A stretch of 64,000 nucleotides of DNA. It comes from JACKJK01 sp046159835 (lineage in GTDB: Bacteria > Pseudomonadota > Alphaproteobacteria > Rhizobiales > Tepidamorphaceae). The notes beneath the pieces are model-generated. The model was given only the letters and a program-made list of their open reading frames with translations. It ran no database searches and was not told the DNA's origin. Position 1 is the stretch's first letter, and every line of letters begins with the position of its first letter. Positions 51,037 through 59,279 of this stretch are shown piece after piece. The DNA is taken from NCBI RefSeq assembly GCF_046159835.1, contig NZ_JBJXCY010000002.1, positions 1 through 64,000 on the forward strand. Reading direction: 5' to 3'. The position numbers and the translations under genes were made by a program.

Positions 51037-52983
51037 CTATTCGCCGCCGAGCGTCAGCACCAGGCCCGCATAGGCCGAGATGCCCGGTGCCCGGTAGGAC
51101 CACACCTCCTCGTAGTCCTCGTCGAGCAGGTTCTCGACCCGGACATAGGCTTGGGCGAACGGGTTCAGCTGGTAGGCCGCGCGCGCATTGACGAGGAAGT
51201 AGTCGTCGAGGCTCACCGTCTGGAACGTGGCGAAGTTGGTGTCCCGCGTGTCCGCGTTCATCACGGCACTGAGCGTCAGCGTGCCGCGATCCTGCGCGAA
51301 GCGGGCCGTGGCATCCACGCGCCCGGCGTGACGCGGACGGCGCAGCTCCGTCGAACCATTGGCATCGGTCGAGTCCAGGTAGGTGTAGGTCGCCGTCAGG
51401 TCGAACCATGAAAGCGGCGACCATGCCGCGCTGACCTCGACGCCCTGCCGGTGGCTGGTGCCATCGGCGTTTGCGACCGTCACGACCGGGAAACCGGAGA
51501 AATCGTTGACGATCTCGTCTTCCAGCGTGCTCTGGAAATAGGTCACGTCGACCACCAGCAGCCCGTCATAGAACGACTTTTCGATGCCGACATCCCAGCT
51601 GGTCGACGATTCCGGCGTGAGATTCGGATTGCCGACGAAGGTCGTCGGATCGTAGCCGAACTGCTCGATGAGCGTGGGGTTGGTGACGCCGGTACCGACA
51701 CTGGCGTGCAGGCGCGCGCCGTAATTCGCAAGACGGTAGGAGCCCGCCAGCCGGAACGTGGTCGCATCGTCGAAGGCGCCGTTGTTGTCGTCATGTCGAA
51801 CGGCTGCAGACAGCGACAGGTGATCGAACAAGTCCACCTGATATTCTCCCGCGAACGACAGCACCTCACGCTCCTTATGCGCGAGCTGGGCGGGCGTGGC
51901 GAATGTCGTGAAGTCGGTGAACCTGATGCCTTCGGTGCGGTGGCGCACATAGCCGGTCAGGCGGTGGCTGGCGCCGAACATGTCCGGCGTGTCGTGTCGC
52001 AGGGTCGTCTTGTAGAACAGGTCCGTGCGGTCTTCGAGCAGGCCCGTATTGCCGAAGTCGACATCGATACCGCGCGATTCGATCTCGCTGTAGATCGCCC
52101 CGCCCTCGTAGCTCAACGCCCCGTCGAAGAAAGACCCGCTGGCCACGATCCGGCCGTGGATCTCCTCCAGTTCGGACGCGTTCGGGCGTTCGACGAGGAA
52201 ATCGACAGGCTGTCCGTCGGTTTCGGTGCGGCGATCGACGAAGCGCAGGTTGGCCGCGATGTTGAAGTGTTCGGAAATGTCCACGCCACCCTTGGCTGTC
52301 AGGGTCAGGTTGTCGGCGCCGTCCTTCTCGTCGCCGAAGCGCGAGGCGTTGAAACCATCGGTGTCGTACCCGGTCACGGAGACCGCTCCGAAGAACGCGC
52401 CCTGCTGCCCGCCGGCGCTCAGGTGCCCGGCGGCAGACGCCGGCGTACCACCTTCAACGACGGCTCGCACACGCGGCGCGCCACGGCCCGGATAGGTCTG
52501 GATGTTGATGACACCGGCATGGGCGTTCGAGCCGTAGATGCCCGACTGTGCACCGCGAATGATTTCGATGCGCTCGATCTCGGCGGCCAGAAGACCGCCG
52601 AAATCATACTCGCCGTCACCCGGACGATTGGCCTCGATGCCGTCGATCAGCACCAGCGTGTGGTTGGCTTCCGCGCCACGAATGCGCACCTGCGTCAGCG
52701 AGCCCTGCGGGCCGGACTGCGAGACCGAGACACCCGGCAGTGAGCGGAGGGCTTCGGTCGCCAAAACCACGCCCTGGTTGCGCAGGTCTTCGCTTGTCAC
52801 CACCGTGACAGCGCTCCCGACCCGCTCGGACGGCGTTTCCTCGAAGCTCGATCCGACGATGATGTCCGGTAGCAGCGTCGCCCCTTCCGACACCGACGGA
52901 AAAGCTGAAAGTGCGAGTGCGGCGATGGAAACACCGCCAAGAATGATGGGCCGCGAAATGCGGTCTGCGCGCGGGAAGTTCAT
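51037..52983 (-). CDS. btuB: TonB-dependent outer-membrane receptor, BtuB-like
   Basis: 648 residues from ATG 52983 with a GGGGGA site upstream; frame continues above only as riboswitch shadow. Signal peptide (residues 1 to about 35), a TonB-box-like LPDIIVGSSFEETP, plug domain (LATEALRSLPGVSVSQSGPQ, IRGAEANHTLVLIDGIEAN, IEIIRGAQSGIYGSNAHAGV) and 22-strand barrel ending in AYAGLVLTLGGE. A cobalamin riboswitch precedes it, so it probably imports vitamin B12 or a cobinamide. No corrin biosynthesis gene is nearby. Confidence 0.92.
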   Translation of the reverse strand: MNFPRADRISRPIILGGVSIAALALSAFPSVSEGATLLPDIIVGSSFEETPSERVGSAVTVVTSEDLRNQGVVLATEALRSLPGVSVSQSGPQGSLTQVRIRGAEANHTLVLIDGIEANRPGDGEYDFGGLLAAEIERIEIIRGAQSGIYGSNAHAGVINIQTYPGRGAPRVRAVVEGGTPASAAGHLSAGGQQGAFFGAVSVTGYDTDGFNASRFGDEKDGADNLTLTAKGGVDISEHFNIAANLRFVDRRTETDGQPVDFLVERPNASELEEIHGRIVASGSFFDGALSYEGGAIYSEIESRGIDVDFGNTGLLEDRTDLFYKTTLRHDTPDMFGASHRLTGYVRHRTEGIRFTDFTTFATPAQLAHKEREVLSFAGEYQVDLFDHLSLSAAVRHDDNNGAFDDATTFRLAGSYRLANYGARLHASVGTGVTNPTLIEQFGYDPTTFVGNPNLTPESSTSWDVGIEKSFYDGLLVVDVTYFQSTLEDEIVNDFSGFPVVTVANADGTSHRQGVEVSAAWSPLSWFDLTATYTYLDSTDANGSTELRRPRHAGRVDATARFAQDRGTLTLSAVMNADTRDTNFATFQTVSLDDYFLVNARAAYQLNPFAQAYVRVENLLDEDYEEVWSYRAPGISAYAGLVLTLGGE

Positions 52984-53169
52984 GCCCCGTCCCCCTGTAT
53001 GCGACACCGCGTCCCCACGCGGTATCATCTGCAACTCGGGGCAGATGCGATCCGAGAACGGCACGCAATCGGGGCGCGCCGCCGGGTGCGCAAAGCCCCT
53101 GCGGATCACCACTACGGAGAGGGAAGGACCACTCTTCGCTCGTGCGCACCCCGCACACGAAACGGGTGA

Positions 53170-53335
53170 CACGACGAGGCCGGTCTCCTGGCTCGCGGGT
53201 CAGCGCCCCACACCGCCTTCCCGGCCCATTGCAGGCCAGTGGCATCGTGGTTGGGGCTCGCCGCATACAGTTGCGGGGGCAGCCGCGGCTTTGCACGGGC
53301 GAACCGTACTTACCGCTGTTCCCTTGGCGAAGAAC
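53170..53335 (-). promoter_or_regulatory. Cobalamin (adenosylcobalamin) riboswitch
   Basis: On the minus strand the conserved elements run in order: GGGAACAGCGGTAAGTACGG, GCCGCGGCTGCCCCCGCAAC, then GCCACTGG and GCCGGGAAGGCG, and the B12 box AGCCAGGAGACCGGCC (53178-53193). A hairpin with stem ACCGCG/CGCGGT (53006-53023) near the receptor start could be the expression platform that hides the ribosome site when cobalamin is bound. The aptamer end near 53335 is approximate. The rest of 52984-53404 is leader. Confidence 0.92.
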
Positions 53336-53404
53336 GATGATGACGGGAATACTCCCCGCCAGACGAACTGCGCCGCGCCTTGTCGATAAATGAATTGTTA
53401 AGGT

Positions 53405-55423
53405 TCAGGCCGCCGGTCGGTCAACCGGATTCCCGTCCGATTCCGTTTCATCTGCGACATGTGTCGCTTCTGCATCATCGGCCGGCATGGCCACGCCCTC
53501 CCCGTACTCGGGGACGATGATGCCGAGACGGTCGCGAAGCTTCGCCTTGTCGAGGCTCGAGAAATTCTCGGCGAGATCGGCAAATGCCGAAAGCGCCAGG
53601 TCGGAGCTGATGGCCCGCGGATTGGCAAGGAAGATGCCGTCCACTTCGGTCTCCAGAAGGTCTTCCTGCCGGGCAAACAGCGTCTCGCGGAGTCGCTCGC
53701 CCTCACGCAGTCCGATGAACTCGATGCGGATGTCCTTGCCCGGCTCCTGGCCCGCAAGCCGGACCATGCGTTCCGCCAGGTCGACGATCTTGATCGGTTC
53801 GCCCATGTCGAGCACGAGGATCGAGGGCTTGGACGACGTGCTGATGCAGTGCGCAGACCCCAGCAGCACGAGGCTGACGGCCTCCGACACCGTCATGAAG
53901 TAGCGCTCCATGTCCGGATGGGTCACGGTCACCGGTCCGCCCATGGCAATCTGCTCGTTGAACAGCGGCACGACCGAACCGCTGGTTCCCAGCACGTTGC
54001 CGAAGCGCACGGATATGAACCGCGTGATGGCCTTGTCGCCGCTGTTCGTCGTCACCTCGCCGCGCGAGATGCGCTCGCCAACGGCCCCGCAGTAGATCTC
54101 GGCTGCGCGCTTGGTCGCACCCATCACCGACACGGGATAGACGGCCTTGTCGCTGGAAATCAGCACGAAGGCCTGCGCCCCGGCCACCACGGCGGCATCG
54201 GCCACGTTGCGGGTGCCCAGCACGTTCGTCTGGATCGCCTCGCGCGGCTGGTGCTCGAGCATCGGCACGTGTTTGTAGGCCGCCGCGTGGAAAACGATGT
54301 CCGGCCGGAAGTCCTCGATGCGGCAGGTCACGACGTCGCGCTGGCGGATATCGCAAAGCACCGGATCAAGCGCCAGCGTCGCATGCTGGCCATTGAGGCG
54401 CTGCTTCACGCCATAGAGAGCGAACTCCGAATTTTCGAGGATCATCAGCCGCTCGCAGCCCAGCCGCGCCACCTGCCGGCAAATTTCCGCGCCGATGCTG
54501 CCGCCGCCGCCTGTCACGACAACGCGCCGGCCCGAAATCAGCCGCCGCATCGGTTCAAGGTCGATGTCGCGTGCCTTGCGCCCGACGACATCCTCGATAC
54601 GTACCGGCTCGAACCGCGACAGGTACCCCGCCTTGCGGCCCGTATCGCCGAGGTGTTGCGGACGTTCTACGGTCAGCCCCATGCGGCGCGCCCGGCCGAT
54701 CACATCCTCGATCGACTTGTGGCTGTCGAGAACATCGGCGCACACAATGACACCGCGAATGCGCACGGTCTTGGCTTCAAGATCACGCACCACCTCTTCC
54801 AGCTGGTCGAGCGTGCCAAGCACCGGAACGCCGCGAATGACCTGCCCCACATGGGCGCGGCGATGCGACAGCACGCCCACGGCAAAGAAGCTCTCGCGTG
54901 CCGCCGTCTCGATGGAGCGGATCACGACCTCCGCGTCGGTCCCGGCGCCGAGGATCAGCATCGGGGCGGCAGTCTCCGCCTTCACGGACAAGGCGCGGGC
55001 GACCCGCTGGTCGCGATAGATACGGTAGATGAGGCGTGACCCGCCAAGCGCGGCACACTGCGCCAGCCAGTACACGGCAACGACCGTGCGCGGGACGAGC
55101 AGCGTATCGCGCGCGACGAAGTCGGCAATGATCAAACCGACGGAAAGAATAGTGACGGCCTTGAGGATGGCGGTGAGGTCGGGGATCGAGGCGAACCGCC
55201 AGATGCCGCGATAAAGGCCGACGAGGTGGTAGACCATCGCTGCCGCCGGCACGAGAATCGCCATCGCGATCATCAGGTGCACGGACGCGTTGTCCCAGAC
55301 ACCGGTCTGGTAGCGAATGTAATAGGCAAACGAGATCGCCAGAATGGTCGCGATCATATCGTGGACGAAGGCGAGCGCACGCCTTGTATTGCCCGACAGG
55401 CTATTGAGCATCGTCACCGACAT
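53405..55423 (-). CDS. Membrane nucleotide-sugar 4,6-dehydratase (CapD/PglF type)
   Basis: 672 residues. Four membrane helices (about 15-130), a CoA-binding-like Rossmann region (about 150-270), then the SDR catalytic domain: VVVTGGGGSIGAEICRQVAR at about 300, SSDKAVYPVSVMGATKRAAE (modified Ser-Asp/Lys catalytic centre), RFGNVLGTSGSVVPLFNEQI and HPDMERYFMTVSEAVSLVLL. Proteins of this type convert UDP-GlcNAc to UDP-4-keto-6-deoxy sugars for polysaccharide or glycan synthesis. It ends 70 bases before the riboswitch that belongs to the next gene. Confidence 0.9.
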   Translation of the reverse strand: MSVTMLNSLSGNTRRALAFVHDMIATILAISFAYYIRYQTGVWDNASVHLMIAMAILVPAAAMVYHLVGLYRGIWRFASIPDLTAILKAVTILSVGLIIADFVARDTLLVPRTVVAVYWLAQCAALGGSRLIYRIYRDQRVARALSVKAETAAPMLILGAGTDAEVVIRSIETAARESFFAVGVLSHRRAHVGQVIRGVPVLGTLDQLEEVVRDLEAKTVRIRGVIVCADVLDSHKSIEDVIGRARRMGLTVERPQHLGDTGRKAGYLSRFEPVRIEDVVGRKARDIDLEPMRRLISGRRVVVTGGGGSIGAEICRQVARLGCERLMILENSEFALYGVKQRLNGQHATLALDPVLCDIRQRDVVTCRIEDFRPDIVFHAAAYKHVPMLEHQPREAIQTNVLGTRNVADAAVVAGAQAFVLISSDKAVYPVSVMGATKRAAEIYCGAVGERISRGEVTTNSGDKAITRFISVRFGNVLGTSGSVVPLFNEQIAMGGPVTVTHPDMERYFMTVSEAVSLVLLGSAHCISTSSKPSILVLDMGEPIKIVDLAERMVRLAGQEPGKDIRIEFIGLREGERLRETLFARQEDLLETEVDGIFLANPRAISSDLALSAFADLAENFSSLDKAKLRDRLGIIVPEYGEGVAMPADDAEATHVADETESDGNPVDRPAA

Positions 55424-55623
55424 TGCGCGTGGTCACCCCCTTGGATCCGCTTCTTCACGGCCAGAACCCAGCCACTATCACGATCTGGACAGCGCAATCA
55501 AAACGCCACCGTTCCTCGCATCGTCACGTTTTCTTACTGCGACCATGAACCGAAATGCGCGTGGTGTCGTTTAAGTGAGACACCGGACGTTACGGCAACG
55601 ACCGGCAGCGGAAGGATGGCACC

Positions 55624-56055
55624 ATGCCCCACTCTTCAAGACCGCTCGCCCGCTACGCGCTCGTCGCGCTGTTTCTTGCCGCCGCTCTTGTGGCTCCGCA
55701 GGCAGCCCGCGCATCCCAGGACGAAGTGCAGTCGGTCATCACCCGCCAGATCGAGAGTTTCATCGGCGGTGACTTTGAGACCGCCTACAGCTTTGCGGCA
55801 CCAAACGTGAAGGCGGCCTATCCCAGCGCCCGCATCTTCTCGCTGATGGTGAAACAGGGCTACGCGCCGGTTTTCAGCCCCCAGTCATACCGATTCGGTC
55901 CCTACGAGGACGCCGGCAACATGTATATCCAGCGGGTTGAAGTGATCGGTCCGGATGGTCATTTCTACACCGCCGACTACACCGTGAAAAAGTTTGGCGA
56001 CGCGTACCTGATAACCGGCTGCTTCATACGCAAGGCGACGGGCATCTCGCTCTAG
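55624..56055 (+). CDS. DUF4864 secreted protein
   Basis: 143 residues. Signal peptide (residues 1-30, VALFLAAALVAPQAARA) and a small alpha/beta domain (DEVQSVITRQIESFIGGDFE, then NMYIQRVEVIGPDGHFYTAD and YLITGCFIRKATGISL) matching DUF4864. Function unknown; periplasmic. The 200 bases between it and the divergent sugar dehydratase hold both promoters and nothing else I can identify. Confidence 0.8.
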   Translation: MPHSSRPLARYALVALFLAAALVAPQAARASQDEVQSVITRQIESFIGGDFETAYSFAAPNVKAAYPSARIFSLMVKQGYAPVFSPQSYRFGPYEDAGNMYIQRVEVIGPDGHFYTADYTVKKFGDAYLITGCFIRKATGISL

Positions 56056-56094
56056 ATACCCATCGCCCGCGCGGAAAGCGCTGGTGATCTGTGG

Positions 56095-57561
56095 TCAGGC
56101 TGCGGCGCTGTCGTCCTCGGCGTGTGTATGGTCTTCATTGTGTGAAGCGCGGCGGCGGTCGACACCGTCCCACGGTTCCTTCCTGGCGTCATCGGCATCG
56201 AGTATCTCGTTCACCGCATCCAGGAAGCGCCCGAACTCGGCTTCCATGTGCCTTGCCTGATCGCTGATTTCTCCGGAGGTTGCACCAACTTCGGTGCCCG
56301 CCTGCTGCGTGGATTCGGCTGCCTTGCGCACCGTGGTGATGTCGGTTGCGACCTGCGAGGAGTGCGACGCGGCAGACTGGGTGCTCTCGGCAATTTCCTG
56401 CGTTGCCGCCCCCTGCTCTTCCACCGCCGACGCAATGGCCGTCGCGGCATTCGAAACGTCGCTGATCGTGTCGGCAATCTTTCCGATGCTTCCCACCGCC
56501 TTGTCCGTCGCAGACTGGATCTGCACGATCTTGCTGCTGATCTCGTCGGTTGCCTTGGCCGTCTGGCCTGCGAGGTTCTTCACCTCGCTGGCGACCACGG
56601 CGAACCCGCGCCCGGCTTCACCGGCACGCGCTGCCTCGATGGTGGCGTTCAGCGCAAGCAGGTTCGTCTGGTTTGCGATGTCGGTGATGATCTTGATGAC
56701 GTCACCGATTTCCTGCGCCGCGACCGACAGATGCTCCACCGCCTGCTGGGTCGAGCGGGTCTGGTCGAGCGCCTGTGCAGCCGTCTGGGCGGAGATTTCC
56801 GCCTGGCCGCCGATTTCCTTGATCGAGGCCGACAATTCCTCCGTCGCAGAGGCGCTGGACTGTGCGCTGGCGCTGGTCTGCTCGGCTGCATGGGCGACGA
56901 GGTCGGCACGCTCCAGCGCGTCCGCTGCCGAGGTCTTCAGCCGCTCGGCACAATCGACGAGCGCGTCGGACGCGGTCTGCGAGTTTTCCAGCGCCGTCGT
57001 CATCATCGTGCGGAAGCTGTCGATGGCGCCACCGAGCAGATTGCCCTTGCGGGCGCTGTCGGCGAGCATTGCCTCGAAATAGACCGAGAGCGCGGCATCC
57101 ATGTCGACGAACACCGCCTTCTGGATCGCGCACAGGTATTCCGCGGCCTTCTCGGTGTCCCCGGGATATTGCCGGGAGATGACATCGGTCAGCGCATTCA
57201 GAACGAACAGGTAGCCGCCGATATACCACTTCGGATCCAGCCCGATGCGATGGTGGGCGCTGCCCACTGCCTGCACGGAGCGCCCGTATTCATCGTCGAA
57301 CCCTGCATCGAACAGCATCGACCAGTGGCGCGACTGGGCCTGCTTCAGTTGAGACTGCCGGCTGCCGATCAGCTGCTTGAGCGCCGGGACGGTGCGCACG
57401 TGGTCATAGAATTCATCAAGGATCGCGGGCAGTTCGCCGCGCACGGTCGGCCAGATGTCGCGCAGGTGCTGGCGCGTGGTCTTGTCGATCCGGTTGAAAT
57501 CGGCGCGGTCCGTGAAACGGTGCCGTTGATCGGTCTTGGACAGTTCGAAGTCGTCGATCAT
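56095..57561 (-). CDS. Globin-coupled methyl-accepting chemotaxis protein
   Basis: 488 residues. Residues 1-165 are a protoglobin sensor: IWPTVRGELPAILDEFYDHV, then the HxxIGL motif around His103 (HHRIGLDPKWYIGGY), the expected proximal haem ligand. Residues about 200-450 are an MCP signalling domain whose hairpin tip LALNATIEAARAGEAGRGFA binds CheA/CheW. There is no HAMP or membrane helix, so it is a cytoplasmic sensor of oxygen or another gas, as in HemAT aerotaxis proteins. The tail is acidic/His-rich. Confidence 0.93.
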   Translation of the reverse strand: MIDDFELSKTDQRHRFTDRADFNRIDKTTRQHLRDIWPTVRGELPAILDEFYDHVRTVPALKQLIGSRQSQLKQAQSRHWSMLFDAGFDDEYGRSVQAVGSAHHRIGLDPKWYIGGYLFVLNALTDVISRQYPGDTEKAAEYLCAIQKAVFVDMDAALSVYFEAMLADSARKGNLLGGAIDSFRTMMTTALENSQTASDALVDCAERLKTSAADALERADLVAHAAEQTSASAQSSASATEELSASIKEIGGQAEISAQTAAQALDQTRSTQQAVEHLSVAAQEIGDVIKIITDIANQTNLLALNATIEAARAGEAGRGFAVVASEVKNLAGQTAKATDEISSKIVQIQSATDKAVGSIGKIADTISDVSNAATAIASAVEEQGAATQEIAESTQSAASHSSQVATDITTVRKAAESTQQAGTEVGATSGEISDQARHMEAEFGRFLDAVNEILDADDARKEPWDGVDRRRASHNEDHTHAEDDSAAA

Positions 57562-57731
57562 CTTTCCCTCGGTTCTAGAGCGAAAAACAGGAATGTCTGT
57601 TCATGTCCGGGGGAGAGGAAGTTCGTGACGTCGCGGCGTTTCTGGCGCTGCGAAATGCCCCCTCGACCGGGTGCCTTATTGCAGCGCAACGGCGCTTAAC
57701 GATTGAATAACGCTAACAAGTCATTTCGCCA

Positions 57732-57754
57732 ATTCAGCGAATTATCCGCTGAAT
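57732..57754. promoter_or_regulatory. Operator-like inverted repeat in the divergent control region
   Basis: ATTCAGCG and CGCTGAAT are perfect 8-base arms around a 7-base spacer in an AT-rich stretch between the chemoreceptor and the response regulator. An 11-base direct repeat AGAGGAAGTTC also occurs twice (57614-57624 and 57801-57811). Either could be a regulator site. No gene lies between 57562 and 57852. Confidence 0.4.
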
Positions 57755-57852
57755 ATTATCTGTAAGAACACCTAATATTCGAAACAACCTATACTTCCGC
57801 AGAGGAAGTTCTGCTATCCGGCATTGCACCCCGCAAACGCTTTGTTCATTTG

Positions 57853-58668
57853 ATGGGGGCTAAGCTGGCATCAGCCGGTGCGGCCCGGGCCGTACCCGTT
57901 GATACGCACAAGGTTTTCGACAGCTCGCTTATGGAAAAGATCGATTTCAGCCGCGTCTCGGTGCTGGTCATCGACGACAACATGCACATGCGCAAGATCG
58001 TGCGCACGCTCCTGATGGCATTTGGCATCCGCCAGGTCCAGGAAGCGGAAGATGGTGCCGCCGGCCTCGAAGCCTTCGAGCAGATGAATCCCGACATCAT
58101 CATCGCCGACTGGGTGATGCCGATCATCGACGGGCTGGAAATGGTCCAGATGATCCGCCGCCCGGATTCGAGCATCAACCCGTTCGTGCCGATCATCATG
58201 CTGACGGGCCACGCCGAGAAGCGCCGCGTCGTGCAGGCGCGCGATGCCGGTGTGCACGAATTCCTCTGCAAGCCGATTTCCGCGCGCGCGCTCTACCTGC
58301 GCCTCTACAGCGTGATCGCGCACCCGCGCCCCTTCGTGAAGACCACGACCTATTTCGGCCCCGACCGCCGCCGCTACGACAACCCGCTCTACAAGGGCAG
58401 CGAGCGGCGCGAGAAGAGCTCGGTGATGGATTTCACCCAGGAGCCGGAAGACACGAACCAGATCGACTTCGATGCCATCGGAGACGACGAGCCGGCCGAC
58501 ACCAACCAGATCGATTTCGACGCCATCGGCGAAGACGAACCTGCCGATACCAACCAGATCGACTTCGATGCCATCGGCGCGGACGAACCCGAAGACACGA
58601 ACCAGATCGACTTCGACGCGATCGATGCGGGCGAAGAAAAACAAGAAAACGAGAAGGTGGCGGTATGA
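57853..58668 (+). CDS. Single-domain response regulator with repeated acidic tail
   Basis: 271 residues from ATG 57853 (a start at 57931 would give MEKIDFSRVS). Receiver at about 35-155: acidic pair Asp41-Asp42, phosphoacceptor Asp86 in IIIADWVMP, Thr in MLTGHAEK and Lys in LCKPISARAL. A short basic link (FGPDRRRYD, about 170-180) of a kind common in alphaproteobacterial regulators is followed by four 16-residue repeats at 200-259. No DNA-binding domain. The stop overlaps the HPt gene by ATGA, so the two probably form a phosphorelay. Confidence 0.9.
   Translation: MGAKLASAGAARAVPVDTHKVFDSSLMEKIDFSRVSVLVIDDNMHMRKIVRTLLMAFGIRQVQEAEDGAAGLEAFEQMNPDIIIADWVMPIIDGLEMVQMIRRPDSSINPFVPIIMLTGHAEKRRVVQARDAGVHEFLCKPISARALYLRLYSVIAHPRPFVKTTTYFGPDRRRYDNPLYKGSERREKSSVMDFTQEPEDTNQIDFDAIGDDEPADTNQIDFDAIGEDEPADTNQIDFDAIGADEPEDTNQIDFDAIDAGEEKQENEKVAV
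58450..58629 (+). repeat. Four tandem 48-bp repeats coding DTNQIDFDAIG-type motifs
   Basis: Units start at 58450, 58498, 58546 and 58594 (the last is partial). Each encodes DTNQIDFDAIG followed by a linker such as DDEPA or ADEPE. Synonymous differences between units show that the peptide, not the DNA, is conserved. The copies are in frame inside the response regulator. Confidence 0.9.
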
Positions 58669-59231
58669 GTGCACAGGACGGGAAGATGGAAGACGAAATT
58701 CTCGAAACGATTCAGCCGCCCCGCACGATGCGCCATCTTGTCTCCGGCAAGAAGAGCGGCTCGGGCCCGGCGATCGATCTCGATGCCATCGAGCGCGCCG
58801 ACCAGGCGATGGAGAAACTCTCGGTTTCCTTCAACATCTGGATCGAGGAAGAAGTCGAGAAACTGCGCGAGGCGCACCAGGAAACCATTGTCAGCGGCAT
58901 GGAAGGTGACGCGCGCGAAGCCCTGTTTCGCTCGGCGCACGATCTGCGTGGCGAAGCCCGCACCCTCGGATACCCGCTTTTGGGCCAGGCTGCCGGCACG
59001 CTCGCCGACCTATTGTCCATGATGCCGGAAGAAGCAGAGATCCCGCCCGCGCTGGTCGAAGGCCACGTTCAGGCCATTCACGCCATGTTGCGCGAGGACG
59101 CCAAGGGCGAGGACAACAAGATCGCCATCGAGCTTGTCAATTGCCTGCGTGAAGCGGCCAACCAGTTGCTGGAAGCCAACGGCGCATTCGATGACCCGGA
59201 CGAGGAAGACGGCCAGGTCAGCGCGGCCTGA
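58665..59231 (+). CDS. HPt domain protein
   Basis: 188 residues. His92 in FRSAHDLRGEARTLGYPLLG is the phosphoacceptor of a histidine phosphotransfer four-helix bundle (about 60-160). The N-terminus carries AIDLDAIERADQAMEKL, a short motif similar to the repeat in the upstream regulator, and the C-terminus is acidic. Starts within the regulator stop. Likely shuttles phosphate between a kinase encoded elsewhere and the repeated-tail regulator. Confidence 0.85.
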   Translation: MSAQDGKMEDEILETIQPPRTMRHLVSGKKSGSGPAIDLDAIERADQAMEKLSVSFNIWIEEEVEKLREAHQETIVSGMEGDAREALFRSAHDLRGEARTLGYPLLGQAAGTLADLLSMMPEEAEIPPALVEGHVQAIHAMLREDAKGEDNKIAIELVNCLREAANQLLEANGAFDDPDEEDGQVSAA

Positions 59232-59279
59232 AGCAGATTGACGACGTCCCGCTAAACCCGTTGATCGCCTGATCGCAGA

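Noticed and set aside
55507..55518. GTTCC next to AACG in the 55.4-55.6 kb divergent region, suggestive of an EcfG site on the minus strand
   Set aside because: The spacing is only 5 bases, too short for a sigma factor promoter.
57732..57754. Possible CRISPR or phage repeat in the AT-rich stretch at 57.7 kb
   Set aside because: Only one inverted repeat, no regularly spaced copies and no cas genes anywhere in the window.
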